Origin: Streptomyces sp. SAI-135
Lineage (GTDB): Bacteria > Actinomycetota > Actinomycetes > Streptomycetales > Streptomycetaceae
Assembly (NCBI RefSeq): GCF_029893805.1
Contig: NZ_JARXYP010000002.1
Coordinates: 8,618,001 to 8,682,000 of the forward strand
Length of the DNA: 64,000 bases
Direction: 5' to 3'
The position numbers and the translations under genes were made by a program. Positions 33,015 to 41,424 of this stretch are shown one piece after another. The notes under the pieces were generated by a model. It did not search any database. It was not told where the DNA came from and saw only the letters and a program-made list of their open reading frames with translations. Numbering within the stretch: the first letter of the stretch is position 1; every line of letters starts with the position of its first letter.

Positions 33015-33542
33015 GTGACTGTGACCGACAAGTTGAGCGACACCGCGGTGGGCGATGAGGTCAGGGCGCTCCTTCGGGTCCTGGACGGGCAGCGGCGCCA
33101 CGTTCTCGGCATCCTCGAGGGACTCGACGCCAACGATCTGCGACGGCCCGTGCTGCCTTCCGGCTGGCACTGCCTGGGACTGGTCCAGCACCTGGCGCTG
33201 GACGTGGAGCGGTTCTGGTTCCGTGCGGTCGTCGCGGGGGACGAGGAGGTCGTTCGCGGCCTGACCAGCGGTGACGAGGCGTGGAAGGTGGCCCCGGAGG
33301 TGCCGGCCGTCGAGGTGCTCGACCTGTACCGGAAGGAGACGGCACTCGCCGATGCCGTCATCACCGCCACCGCTGCCGAGGCCGCGCCGGCCTGGTGGCC
33401 CCACGACCTGTTCGGCGAGCCGCATCTGCACACCCTGCGCGACGTCCTGCTGCACGTCATCACCGAGACCGCGTGCCACGCCGGACACCTCGACGCGGCA
33501 CGGGAGTTGATCGACGGCCGCCGCTGGATGGTCCTGACCTGA
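33015..33542 (+). CDS. DinB-family protein
   Basis: DinB/YfiT-fold protein of 175 residues, a four-helix bundle with probable metal ligands: the His in GLVQHLALDVERFWF and those in LHVITETACHAGHLDAARELIDG. The family includes mycothiol- or bacillithiol-dependent transferases (DinB_2/DUF664). GTG start at 33015 giving VTVTDKLSD. It precedes the ECF41 gene by 46 bases on the same strand. Thiol transferase activity is possible, not shown. Confidence 0.82.
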   Translation: MTVTDKLSDTAVGDEVRALLRVLDGQRRHVLGILEGLDANDLRRPVLPSGWHCLGLVQHLALDVERFWFRAVVAGDEEVVRGLTSGDEAWKVAPEVPAVEVLDLYRKETALADAVITATAAEAAPAWWPHDLFGEPHLHTLRDVLLHVITETACHAGHLDAARELIDGRRWMVLT

Positions 33543-33588
33543 AAACCCTGGTGGCCGCGAAACCGCCGCCCCTGGATAGGATCACCGC

Positions 33589-34536
33589 ATGGCCCTGACT
33601 CTCAGCGACGTAGACCGGTTCGAGGCGGCCAGGCCGCGTCTGGAGGCCATCGCCTACCGGATGCTGGGCTCGTCGAGTGAGGCGCAGGACATCGTGCAGG
33701 AGACCTATCTGCGCTGGCAGGCCGCCGACATCGCCCGCATCGAGGTGCCGGAGGCCTGGCTGACCAAGGTGCTCACCAACCTCTGCCTCAACCAGCTCTC
33801 GTCCGGCCGCGCGCGCCGCGAGACCTATGTCGGCCAGTGGCTGCCCGAACCACTGCTCGAAGGGGACCCGATGCTGGGCCCGGCGGAGACGGCCGAGCAG
33901 CGCGAGTCGGTGTCCTACGCCGTGATGGTCCTGCTGGAACGGCTCTCGCCGAACGAGCGCGCGGTGTATGTGCTGCGCGAGGCGTTCGCGTACTCCCACC
34001 GGGAGATCGCGGAGATGCTGGATCTGACCGAGGCGGCCAGCCAGCAGATCTTCCATCGTGCGAAGAAGCATGTGGCGCACGGCAGGGCACGGGCCGAGAT
34101 CGACGCGGCGGCCGCACGCCGGATCGTGGAGGAGTTCCTCGCCGCGGCGACCAGCGGTGAGACCGAGCCCTTGATCAAGCTGCTCACGTCGGACGCCGTC
34201 GTGGTCGGCGACGGCGGCGGAAAGGTGCCGGCGCGGGCCAGTGCCGTCGAGGGCGCACTCGCGGTGGCCAAGTTCCTGCGCGGCCTGTTCAAGCCCGCCC
34301 CGGCCAAGCGGGAACTGGCCGGTGGTTCACCCGATCTCTACGCCACCACGGCCAACGGCGGCCCCGCGGTCCTCGCGGTGGTCGACGGGCGGGTCTTCGG
34401 CATCATGTGCCTGGAGCGGACGGAGGACGGCGTCGTCGCGGTGCGCAGCCAGGTCAACCCGGACAAGCTGGAGCGCGCGACCCAGCGCTGGGCGGCAGGC
34501 GATTTCGGCCCTCCGGTGGTGACCGGAGCCCTCTGA
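33589..34536 (+). CDS. ECF41-type RNA polymerase sigma factor with SnoaL-like C-terminal domain
   Basis: Sigma factor of 315 residues. Region sigma2 (about 10-75; RLEAIAYRMLGSSSEAQDIV) and sigma4 (about 110-165; LSPNERAVYVLREAF, REIAEMLDLTEAASQQIFHR) are followed by an NTF2/SnoaL-like domain. The three motifs described for ECF41 are present: WLPEP (84-88) in the linker, DGGGK (208-212), and NPDKL (290-294). In this group the C-terminal extension replaces an anti-sigma factor. The usual partner, a COE enzyme (carboxymuconolactone decarboxylase, oxidoreductase or epimerase), is here the flavoprotein at 34651. ATG start. Confidence 0.93.
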   Translation: MALTLSDVDRFEAARPRLEAIAYRMLGSSSEAQDIVQETYLRWQAADIARIEVPEAWLTKVLTNLCLNQLSSGRARRETYVGQWLPEPLLEGDPMLGPAETAEQRESVSYAVMVLLERLSPNERAVYVLREAFAYSHREIAEMLDLTEAASQQIFHRAKKHVAHGRARAEIDAAAARRIVEEFLAAATSGETEPLIKLLTSDAVVVGDGGGKVPARASAVEGALAVAKFLRGLFKPAPAKRELAGGSPDLYATTANGGPAVLAVVDGRVFGIMCLERTEDGVVAVRSQVNPDKLERATQRWAAGDFGPPVVTGAL

Positions 34537-34544
34537 TCCGCCGT

Positions 34545-34558
34545 GTGACGCAGGTCAC
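34545..34558. promoter_or_regulatory. Inverted repeat GTGAC-N4-GTCAC upstream of the flavoprotein gene
   Basis: GTGAC (34545-34549) and GTCAC (34554-34558) form an inverted repeat just after the sigma gene stop, about 90 bases before the flavoprotein start. Nearby TGTC-containing elements could serve as an ECF41 -35, but I could not place a convincing -35/-10 pair. Confidence 0.35.
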
Positions 34559-34650
34559 TCCCTCCTTCTGTCATGGATCCGTGTGCTGTCCGGTTCAAGG
34601 GGCGTGACCGGGCCAGAAGGCACCGGAACCGTGCGGACAGGAGTAAGCGA

Positions 34651-35847
34651 ATGCAGCACCGGATCATCGTCCTCGGCGCCGGCTATTCCGGAGCGATCGC
34701 GGCAGGCCGCCTCGCCAAGCGGCTGCGCCGCGAGGACGTCACCATCACCCTCGTCAACGCCGAGCCCGACTTCGTCGAGCGGGTCCGGATGCACCAACTG
34801 GCCGTGGGCCAGGAGCTCAAGCCCCGCCCGCTCGCGGAGATGTTCGCCGGCACGGGCGTAGAGGTGAAGCTCGCCAAGGTCACGTCGATCGACGTGGACG
34901 CCAAGTCGGTCACGGTGCAGAGCGCGGAGAGCACGGCGGAACTCCCGTACGACACCCTCGTCTACGCCCTCGGCAGCGCCGGGAACGACCACGGTGTCCC
35001 CGGCGTCACCGAGCACGCGCACCAGATCGCGAGCCGCCCCGGCGCGCTCCGGCTGCGCGAGCGCCTGGCCTCCATGGCACAGGGCGAGACGGTCCTCGTC
35101 GTAGGAGGCGGACTGACCGGCCTGGAGTTCGCGACGGAGGTGGCCGAGGCCCGCCCGGACCTCGACATCGCCCTTGCCGCGCGCGGCGGACTCGGCGACT
35201 GGCTCTCCGCGAAGGGCCGTGCGCACCTGCGCAAGGTCGTCGACCGGCTCGGCATCACCGTGCACGAGGGCGCCGAGGTGACAGCGGTCGAGGCGGACCG
35301 GGTCCTGACCGCGGACGGCCGGACCTTCCCGGCGGCGACCACCGTCTGGACGACAGGCTTCGCCGTACACCCGCTGGCCGCGTCCACCAGCCTCGAACTC
35401 GCGGACGACGGCCGCATCGTGGTCGACGCGACGATGCGATCGGTCTCGCACCCGGACGTGTACGCGATCGGCGACGCCGGCTACGCCCTGGGTGTCGGGG
35501 ACAAGCCACTGCGCATGTCCTGCGCCTCGGGCACCCCGATGGCCTGGCAGGCCGCCGACTCCCTCGCGGCCCGTCTGACCGGCGGCAAGCTGCCGAAGGC
35601 CCCGCTGCGCTACTTCAACCAGTGCGTCTCCCTCGGCCGCAAGGACGGCCTGATCCAGTTCGTCACCGCCGGCGACCAGGCCGTGGACCGGGCCCTCACC
35701 GGCCGCTTGGCGGCCCGCTACAAGGAAGTGGTCTGCCGGGGCGCGGCGTGGGGCGTGGCCAACCCGACGCTGGGCGCGCCGGCGCGGCGGCGGCGGGTGG
35801 TGTCGAGCCGCGAGGTGTCGCAGGCGGCGGCACAGGTGACGGCGTGA
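34651..35847 (+). CDS. FAD-dependent NAD(P)H oxidoreductase (NDH-2-like)
   Basis: Two-dinucleotide-binding flavoprotein of 398 residues. The FAD motif is IIVLGAGYSGAIAAGRLA (4-21), the NAD(P) motif VLVVGGGLTGLEFATEVA, and the second FAD-contact motif VYAIGDAGYA. No CxxC redox pair is seen, so it fits the type II NADH dehydrogenase/ferredoxin-reductase-like group rather than thioredoxin reductases. ATG at 34651 with AGGAG. It is the expected target gene of the adjacent ECF41 sigma factor. Confidence 0.9.
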   Translation: MQHRIIVLGAGYSGAIAAGRLAKRLRREDVTITLVNAEPDFVERVRMHQLAVGQELKPRPLAEMFAGTGVEVKLAKVTSIDVDAKSVTVQSAESTAELPYDTLVYALGSAGNDHGVPGVTEHAHQIASRPGALRLRERLASMAQGETVLVVGGGLTGLEFATEVAEARPDLDIALAARGGLGDWLSAKGRAHLRKVVDRLGITVHEGAEVTAVEADRVLTADGRTFPAATTVWTTGFAVHPLAASTSLELADDGRIVVDATMRSVSHPDVYAIGDAGYALGVGDKPLRMSCASGTPMAWQAADSLAARLTGGKLPKAPLRYFNQCVSLGRKDGLIQFVTAGDQAVDRALTGRLAARYKEVVCRGAAWGVANPTLGAPARRRRVVSSREVSQAAAQVTA

Positions 35848-36112
35848 GGCACGAAACGCGTTGCCGCGCGACTCGGAAGACCCGGAACGCCCCGGTGTCC
35901 TCCGCGCCGCGCGGCGACCGCGTCGCAGCCACGCACAGGCACCGAGAACCTCGGCTTCGACGCGTTCTCACGCTGCGACCCGTACCTGAGGACTCTGCCC
36001 GGCGGTCGCTGTCACGTGCCGGGACGCCGAGTGGTGGGACCGCCCTCGGCCGCGCGACCGCACGCGACAAATCCCGCGACGCCGACGGCCGTCCCCGGGA
36101 TACTGGGCGCCC

Positions 36113-36859
36113 ATGGACGAGGTCGAAGTCGTCGTGGCCCATTCCGAGCGCGCGACCCTGCGCGTCGGGGACGTGTTCCTGAAGGTCGACGCCGATCAGG
36201 AGCGCCTCGACGTCGAGGTCGCGGCGATGGCCCTGGCACCGGTTCCGACCCCTGAGGTCCTGTGGCGCAAGCCGCCCGCGCTCGCGATTGCGGCGGTCCC
36301 GGGGACGGCACTCGGCTGTCTCGGCGAACCGTCGACCGCGTCAGCGCAAGCCTGGGCCGCGGCGGGCGCCGCCATCCGGACGCTGCACGACGCGCCGCTG
36401 CCGCCCTGGCCCGCCCGGGGAAGGAACCTCGACGAGTTGACCGCCGAGCTCGACCGCGAGTGCGAGTGGCTCATGACGAACGGCGCTCTGCCCGCCGACC
36501 TCGTCACCCGCAACCGCCAGGTCGCCGAGGCCGCGCTCCGGCCCTGGACGCCGAGGTTCACACACGGGGACCTGCAGATCACGCACATGTTCGTCGATGA
36601 CGACGACGAGGTCAGCGGCGTCATCGACTGGTCCGAGGCCGGCCCGGGTGATGCCCTGTTCGACCTCGCCGTCCTGACCCTCGGACACGAGGAGCGCCTC
36701 GGCGAGGTCCTCGTCGGCTACGGCACCGACGTCGACCTCGACGTGATCCGCGCGTGGTGGTCGTTGCGAAGCCTGCTGGCGATCAGGTGGCTCGTCGAGC
36801 ACGGCTTCGACCCCTTCGCACCGGGCTGTGAGGTCGATGTGCTGAAAGCCCGGATGTGA
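36113..36859 (+). CDS. Aminoglycoside phosphotransferase (APH)-fold kinase
   Basis: Kinase-like protein of 248 residues. The catalytic loop THGDLQITHMFV (HGD with the downstream residue of the Brenner motif) and the metal-binding VIDWSEAGPGDALFDLA are clear; the N-terminal lysine is in DVFLKVDAD. Shorter than typical APH (about 270-300). The substrate may be an antibiotic, choline-like compound or sugar; APH is a broad family. ATG start. The 265 bases before it hold no gene I can support. Confidence 0.82.
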   Translation: MDEVEVVVAHSERATLRVGDVFLKVDADQERLDVEVAAMALAPVPTPEVLWRKPPALAIAAVPGTALGCLGEPSTASAQAWAAAGAAIRTLHDAPLPPWPARGRNLDELTAELDRECEWLMTNGALPADLVTRNRQVAEAALRPWTPRFTHGDLQITHMFVDDDDEVSGVIDWSEAGPGDALFDLAVLTLGHEERLGEVLVGYGTDVDLDVIRAWWSLRSLLAIRWLVEHGFDPFAPGCEVDVLKARM

Positions 36860-36912
36860 GGCTGTGCGGGCGGCGATGATCGGTGGGGGTGTCCAGCGGT
36901 GAGGGGAGATTC

Positions 36913-37350
36913 GTGGAGCGGAGCGAAGACCAGATCTTGGCCGAGGAGCTCGCTGCTCTTGGTGCGGTGAGCGGGGGGAGCGGTGGCTTGGTCCGAGTGG
37001 TGGCCAAGCTCTTGAGAAAGGACGTCCATGAGATCGACCTGGTCGCTCCCTTGCCGTTCGACGCTGTCGTGAAACGTGTCTCCCATGTGCTCGGCAGCGC
37101 GGGCCGTGCGGTCGAAACCGCGTCGGCCGGCACCGGCGAGGAGGAGACGATCCGTGTTGTGGTGGGCGGAGGGGCCGGCGGCCTGAATCCGGTGGTGGTG
37201 ACCGCGCGCGTGCTCAAGGCCGCTGAGGACAGCACCGAGATCTGGCTCCGTGCAGCCGCCAAAGAGGGCCTGATCAGGCAGCGGGCAGGAGAGAAGACCG
37301 CCGTTCGGCTCGCCGCACTGCTGGGCGAAGAAGTTGGATCGGAGCGGTGA
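36913..37350 (+). CDS. Conserved hypothetical protein
   Basis: Cytosolic protein of 145 residues from a GTG at 36913 after GAGGGGAG. No family recognised. It has a Gly-rich stretch (GAVSGGSGGL), a helix-strand pattern and a clear beta segment EETIRVVVGGGAGGLNPVVVTARV, ending in Ala-rich helices. No TM, cysteine or catalytic motif stands out. It follows the APH-like kinase by 53 bases and may be cotranscribed. An earlier start at 36883 is possible. Confidence 0.6.
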   Translation: MERSEDQILAEELAALGAVSGGSGGLVRVVAKLLRKDVHEIDLVAPLPFDAVVKRVSHVLGSAGRAVETASAGTGEEETIRVVVGGGAGGLNPVVVTARVLKAAEDSTEIWLRAAAKEGLIRQRAGEKTAVRLAALLGEEVGSER

Positions 37351-37553
37351 AATGCCCAGTTGTGCAGAAGAGTTGTCGCCGTCCGTCCGCCGGAAGGAGA
37401 GCAGACCGTCGCGTCCGGCGATGTCATGGCGCTCCTGCACCAGGGCGGCGCCTGACGGAGGTGTACCCCGGGTGGGCCGAAACCGGCACGGCCCGCCGGC
37501 GCGATGCCGACGGGCTGTGACCGGACACAGTGTGATGGCTGGTGCAAGGTGCT

Positions 37554-38021
37554 TCAGCTGATGAAGGAGCCCGGGGCGCAGGCGGTCGAGGTCACCCAGG
37601 CGTGCGACTCGATGCTGTTGTTCATGTTCACGTTGTTGGTGTAGTGGTTCCGGCTGAGGTCGTCCACGTACTTCTCGCCCGGCAGGAGGCAGCCGTACGA
37701 GGTGTCGTTGTAGTTCGAGAGCCAGTAGAAGGCCACGACGTCCTTGCCCCCGACGAACCCGCTGTTCATGACGGACGAGGCGCGGTTCACGTCGGTGCCC
37801 TGGAAGGGGCCGGCGCCGTCGCCCCACTCGGGGTCGTTGCCGGGCGTGACGCCGAGGAGTTCGCCGCCGCAGTCGGTGCCGTCCCAGGCGCGGACGTTGC
37901 CGTCGCGGCCGTGCGCGTTCCAGTTGGCGTTGCAGCCGGGGCCGGCGTGGGCGGTGGCCGGGATGGCGATGCCGAGGGCCGCGAGGCCGAGGGTGGCGAG
38001 GGAGACGGTCAGCTTGCGCAT
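37554..38021 (-). CDS. Small secreted protein, I36-like, second paired module
   Basis: Exported protein of 155 residues. Signal peptide (LTVSLATLGLAALGIAIPAT, cut AHA-GP), then a domain with cysteines in PGCNANWN, GTDCGGELL, YGCLLPG and STACAPG. The Asn- and aromatic-rich strands (YWLSNYNDTSYG, NHYTNNVNMNN) recall the small secreted protein at 18063-18497, though cysteine positions differ. ATG at 38021 with AGGAAT. It lies 130 bases downstream of a lipoprotein gene that is a relative of the one at 17146. Function unknown. Confidence 0.75.
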   Translation of the reverse strand: MRKLTVSLATLGLAALGIAIPATAHAGPGCNANWNAHGRDGNVRAWDGTDCGGELLGVTPGNDPEWGDGAGPFQGTDVNRASSVMNSGFVGGKDVVAFYWLSNYNDTSYGCLLPGEKYVDDLSRNHYTNNVNMNNSIESHAWVTSTACAPGSFIS

Positions 38022-38151
38022 GACGAATTCCTGTTCTGCTTACGCCTCGTGGGAGGCGTGGGCGGGATAGGTGGGGTGACGATCCGCGAGCGTCGTCGCG
38101 GGGTCAGTCCGTGACGCGGGGCCACGGAAGTCAGGGTGGGTGGGGCCCGGA

Positions 38152-39141
38152 TCAGGTGCGGGCGGGCACCATGCGCTCGGCGCGCGTGAGGGCGTACCGC
38201 TGCATCTGCAGGTGGGCGTCGAGGGCGTCGCCGTACTTCGCGGCCAGTTCGCCGACGTAGTGGGCCTCGCGCCGCTCGCCGATCGAGCGGAGGGAGACGG
38301 AGCGGGCGCAGGTGGCGTCGGCGACCGCGATCCGGGCCTCGTCAGCGAAGGACCTGGCCTCCTCGGCCCTGGTCTGCTCCGCGCTGCGCTCGCGTGTGGA
38401 ACGGCGTGCCGCGTCGGGGTCGGGGAAGGGGTGGCCCGCCTTGCTCATACAGCGGGACCAGGCGGCCACCGCGCCCTTGAACTCCTTGTCGCGCAGCAAC
38501 TTGCTCACGTACAGGGGGCGCAGGTTGTTGACGGTCACTTCGGAGCGGAACCATGCCTGCGGGTCGCCGTACAGCGTCTGCTGGGCCTGGCGTGCGCAGC
38601 CGCCGGACTGCTTGGTGATCGTGCCGCCGGACGGCGTCCGCGACTTCAGCAGTACGGCGTCCCGGCCGCCGTCCATCGCGATGTCGAAGGCCTGCCGGCG
38701 GGAACGGGAAAGGGACGCGCGGTAGGCGATGTTGGGGTTGTGGAGTCGGGCGCGCTCTTCCTTCGCGCCGATCCGGCTGCCGTAGCCGTGGCTGCGCGCC
38801 CAGTCGACGTCGTCCTGGACGTAGCCGATCGGCCGGCTCTCCTCCAGGCTGAGCGGCTTCTCCTCCCAGTAGCGGAAACCCTGCTTCCTCATGCAGAGCG
38901 TGATCAGGTGCTGCTCGGCGTCGGAGATCCGCAGATCCTGGGCGTAGGTGAGCTTCTCGCCCGTGGTAGTGGCCTTGGCCCTCGCGGTGGGCGAGGCGCT
39001 GTGGCCGGTGCCCGTGTCCGCCGTGCATCCGGTCAGGACGAGCGAGACCAGCGCGGCGATCGCGCCCGCGGTGGTGGTCGCGCGTCGCGTGCTGCGTCCA
39101 CGCGGTACCACCGTCCGGCGTGGGGCGTCGGTGCGCTTCAT
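38152..39141 (-). CDS. Secreted lipoprotein, second copy of a paired module
   Basis: Lipoprotein of 329 residues. An Arg-rich n-region (RRTVVPRGRSTRRATT) precedes the hydrophobic stretch and lipobox LTGC (Cys39). The mature domain carries the same landmarks as the lipoprotein at 17146: ITLCMRKQGFRYW near the start, GGCARQAQQ, AAWSRCMSKAGHPF, ADATCARSVSL, and a helical C-terminus. The ATG at 39141 is best spaced from GGGAG; an ATG two codons earlier is too close. The Arg pair could suggest Tat but lacks the full motif. Confidence 0.8.
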   Translation of the reverse strand: MKRTDAPRRTVVPRGRSTRRATTTAGAIAALVSLVLTGCTADTGTGHSASPTARAKATTTGEKLTYAQDLRISDAEQHLITLCMRKQGFRYWEEKPLSLEESRPIGYVQDDVDWARSHGYGSRIGAKEERARLHNPNIAYRASLSRSRRQAFDIAMDGGRDAVLLKSRTPSGGTITKQSGGCARQAQQTLYGDPQAWFRSEVTVNNLRPLYVSKLLRDKEFKGAVAAWSRCMSKAGHPFPDPDAARRSTRERSAEQTRAEEARSFADEARIAVADATCARSVSLRSIGERREAHYVGELAAKYGDALDAHLQMQRYALTRAERMVPART

Positions 39142-39462
39142 CGGCATGCTCCCGGTGCGAGGTCCAACTGGCTTGCTCTTACGTGCCGTTGACGCCCGGG
39201 AGGACACATCCGTATGCCCCTCAAACCGAGTTTCTTTCCTCCCTCCGACGGTCATACGAGTCCGACCCGCGAACCGTCTTCACTGCACGCCCAGAGTCTT
39301 GCTCCGGTGGCGGAAGCGCAGGCGGGAGATGGTCGGCAGGGGAGCAGTTCAGGTCTGAGCGGAGCTGTCTCAGTGAGGTTCAGGTGGTGCCATCGGTGCG
39401 AGCGGCTGCTCAGCGACAAAACCGAGTCGACGTCGGTCCGTGCGGTAGCCGATCATGCGTTC
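39142..39462. other. Intergenic region, no gene supported
   Basis: 321 bases between divergent genes (lipoprotein at 39141 and DUF6584 at 39463). The frame of the DUF6584 gene stays open here, but codon use and lack of family-like sequence argue against coding. Presumably holds both promoters. No clear palindrome seen. Confidence 0.5.
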
Positions 39463-39987
39463 ATGCCCCTGAGTGAGACCCTTGCCCGAGTCGATGCGGA
39501 CCTGGCCGCCGGCCGGGTTCCCGTCGCACGCCAGCGTTTGCGCGGTCTCGTCTCGTCCTTCCCGTACGACCTGACGCTCCGCCGACGTCTGGCCGAGGTG
39601 TACCGGCTCTACGGCGACGCCGCCGAGGCCGGACGCTGGATGTACCTGGAAGAAGACCGCAACGCCGACGAGACCGCTGCCTTCGAGGCGCGGTACGAGT
39701 CCCCCGGGCGGCGGATGCGGGCCCTCGCCTGGCGCGGCCCCGAGGCCATGGCTGCCACCGTCTTTGCGGAGAGGCAGTTGGTCGCGGTGCGGACAGCCTG
39801 CGCCGAGAAGCTGGGGCAGCCCGTCGACTGGGACGACCCCGCCTTCTGCCGGGACGGCCTGGAGGAGCACGAGGCCTCCTCCGAGCCGTGGTCGGTCGGC
39901 GGTGTCCTGGCGGGCGTCGGCTGCCTGGTGGGGACCCTTGCGTTCCTCGCGATCTGGGTGAACGGAGTCGTTGCTCTCTTCGACTGA
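39463..39987 (+). CDS. DUF6584-like membrane protein
   Basis: Protein of 174 residues. The N-terminal half is a TPR-like helical region (ETLARVDADLAAGRVPVARQ, LRRRLAEVYRLYGDAAEAGRW) matching what I recall of DUF6584; the C-terminus has one TM helix (GGVLAGVGCLVGTLAFLAIW). ATG at 39463. Convergent with the tautomerase gene. Function unknown; the helical repeats suggest protein binding near the membrane. Confidence 0.75.
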   Translation: MPLSETLARVDADLAAGRVPVARQRLRGLVSSFPYDLTLRRRLAEVYRLYGDAAEAGRWMYLEEDRNADETAAFEARYESPGRRMRALAWRGPEAMAATVFAERQLVAVRTACAEKLGQPVDWDDPAFCRDGLEEHEASSEPWSVGGVLAGVGCLVGTLAFLAIWVNGVVALFD

Positions 39988-40058
39988 CTCAGGTACCCGG
40001 GCCGGTGAGGGGCGCCGCGCAAGGTTCGGCGCCGGGCTGCTCACCGGTCCGTCGCGCA

Positions 40059-40553
40059 TCAGGGCAGGCGGGCGTGTTCGGCCCGGCTGGCAGCGATCCG
40101 CTCACGAGCGAGCGCACGGGCCCGCTTGGTGTCGCCGGTGAGTCGGGCGAGGATCTTCGCGAGCGGCCTGATCTGGCCCCAGCCGCCCCAGTGGCCGTCG
40201 GGGATCTCGGTGGGGAACACCCAGATCCGGCCGGGGTCACGCGGCCAGGCGCCGTTCTCCGCATCGAGGATCGCCTCGGTGACCTCGGCGATGACGTTCG
40301 CACGCTTCTGCTCGTCGAGCTGGCCCTCGGGGACGGACGGGACGACCTTGTAGCGAGGTGCGTCCGCGGCTTCTCCGCCGACGTAGATGCCGGCCGGTCG
40401 GTGCAGCCAGAGCCAGGAGACGGAACGGCTCACCGGGTCGGCGGGGTCGAATCCCTCGTTGCGGACGAGGATCTCGGTGATGCGGTCCAGCAGCGCCGCC
40501 TCGGCGTCCGGCTGGAGCGCGCCGTCGGGAATGTACACGTCGAGCATGGGCAC
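40059..40553 (-). CDS. Tautomerase-family protein
   Basis: Protein of 164 residues. The GTG start followed by Pro (MPMLDVYIPDG) would leave an N-terminal proline after Met removal, the catalytic residue of the 4-oxalocrotonate tautomerase superfamily. The first beta-alpha-beta unit ends near residue 60 and a second similar unit follows (RYKVVPSVPEGQLDEQKRAN), as in fused-dimer members. Ribosome site AAGGAG. Divergent from an HxlR regulator over a short inverted repeat. Natural substrate unknown. Confidence 0.82.
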   Translation of the reverse strand: MPMLDVYIPDGALQPDAEAALLDRITEILVRNEGFDPADPVSRSVSWLWLHRPAGIYVGGEAADAPRYKVVPSVPEGQLDEQKRANVIAEVTEAILDAENGAWPRDPGRIWVFPTEIPDGHWGGWGQIRPLAKILARLTGDTKRARALARERIAASRAEHARLP

Positions 40554-40568
40554 GATCGATCTCCTTGG

Positions 40569-40589
40569 TGAGTTTAGTTCTTCAACTCA
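40569..40589. promoter_or_regulatory. Inverted repeat between tautomerase and hxlR genes
   Basis: TGAGTT (40569-40574) and AACTCA (40584-40589) separated by 9 bases, in an AT-richer spacer between divergent genes. A candidate HxlR operator near the tautomerase ribosome site. Confidence 0.45.
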
Positions 40590-40647
40590 GGCCGGAAGCT
40601 ACGAGGTCTGAGTACAGCTTGTAAACCCAGGTGGGTACACTCGTCCC

Positions 40648-41139
40648 ATGGAGACGCGGCGAATCGACCCGGTGAACTGCTCGGTGGCGCGCGCCCTCTC
40701 GCTGGTGGGGGAGCGCTGGTCGCTGCTGATCGTCCGTGAAGCGCTGGACGGCGCGCGCCGGTTCGGAGAGTTCCACTCCCGCCTCGGGATCGCCAGGAAT
40801 CTCCTGGCGACTCGGCTCGAGACCTTGGTGACCGCGGGAGTGATGCAGCGCGTGCCCTATCAGGAGCCCGGGGACCGGCAGCGTTTCGCCTACGAACTCA
40901 CCGAGCAGGGCCGGGCGTTGCGGCCCACGCTCGTGGCGCTTCTGGAATGGGGCGACACGTATCTCGCCGACCCGCAGGGGCCGTCGGTCGTCGTCCGGCA
41001 CCGGCCGGTCGACGACGCGAGTTCCTGCGACGAGCCGGTCAAGGTCGTCCTCGAGTGCGCTGCCGGGCACAGCCACCTCGCCCCGGAAGACGTCCGCCGC
41101 ACACCCGGACCGGGAGCGCGCTTCGTGGAAAGCTCCTGA
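40648..41139 (+). CDS. HxlR family winged-helix regulator
   Basis: HxlR regulator of 163 residues with the standard core NCSVARALSLVGERWSLLIV, RRFGEFHSRLGIARNLLATR and FAYELTEQGRALRPTLVAL. The C-terminal ~45 residues include two cysteines (SSCDEPVKVVLECAAGHSHL), usual for this subfamily, possibly redox- or metal-active. ATG at 40648. Divergent from the tautomerase gene, which it probably regulates. Confidence 0.92.
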   Translation: METRRIDPVNCSVARALSLVGERWSLLIVREALDGARRFGEFHSRLGIARNLLATRLETLVTAGVMQRVPYQEPGDRQRFAYELTEQGRALRPTLVALLEWGDTYLADPQGPSVVVRHRPVDDASSCDEPVKVVLECAAGHSHLAPEDVRRTPGPGARFVESS

Positions 41140-41424
41140 GCTTCCAGGATCGTGCTCAGCACCTCATGGTGACCGGCAGGTCAAAGCCCCGGCTGGACGG
41201 GGGGAGGCCAGCCGGGGCCGTGGGTGGTGGCGTGCGGAGGGCGGTCGCCTCTCGGCGGGGTGCTCCATGGGGCTTCAGCCGAACGATCGTCCCCATGGGC
41301 GGAGGGTGAGGCCCGGGGACACTGTCCCCTCCGCCAGCCACATACAGATGAACGGTCAACCGTTGCGCGGTGTTCCCGCCCTCTGCCCCGGCCGGGGTGA
41401 GCTGTGGCACACGCGTGGCGGCGG

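Noticed and set aside
35848..36112. Small gene in the 265-base gap before the APH-like kinase
   Set aside because: Open frames are present but rich in Arg/Pro/Ser without a ribosome site or family-like sequence.
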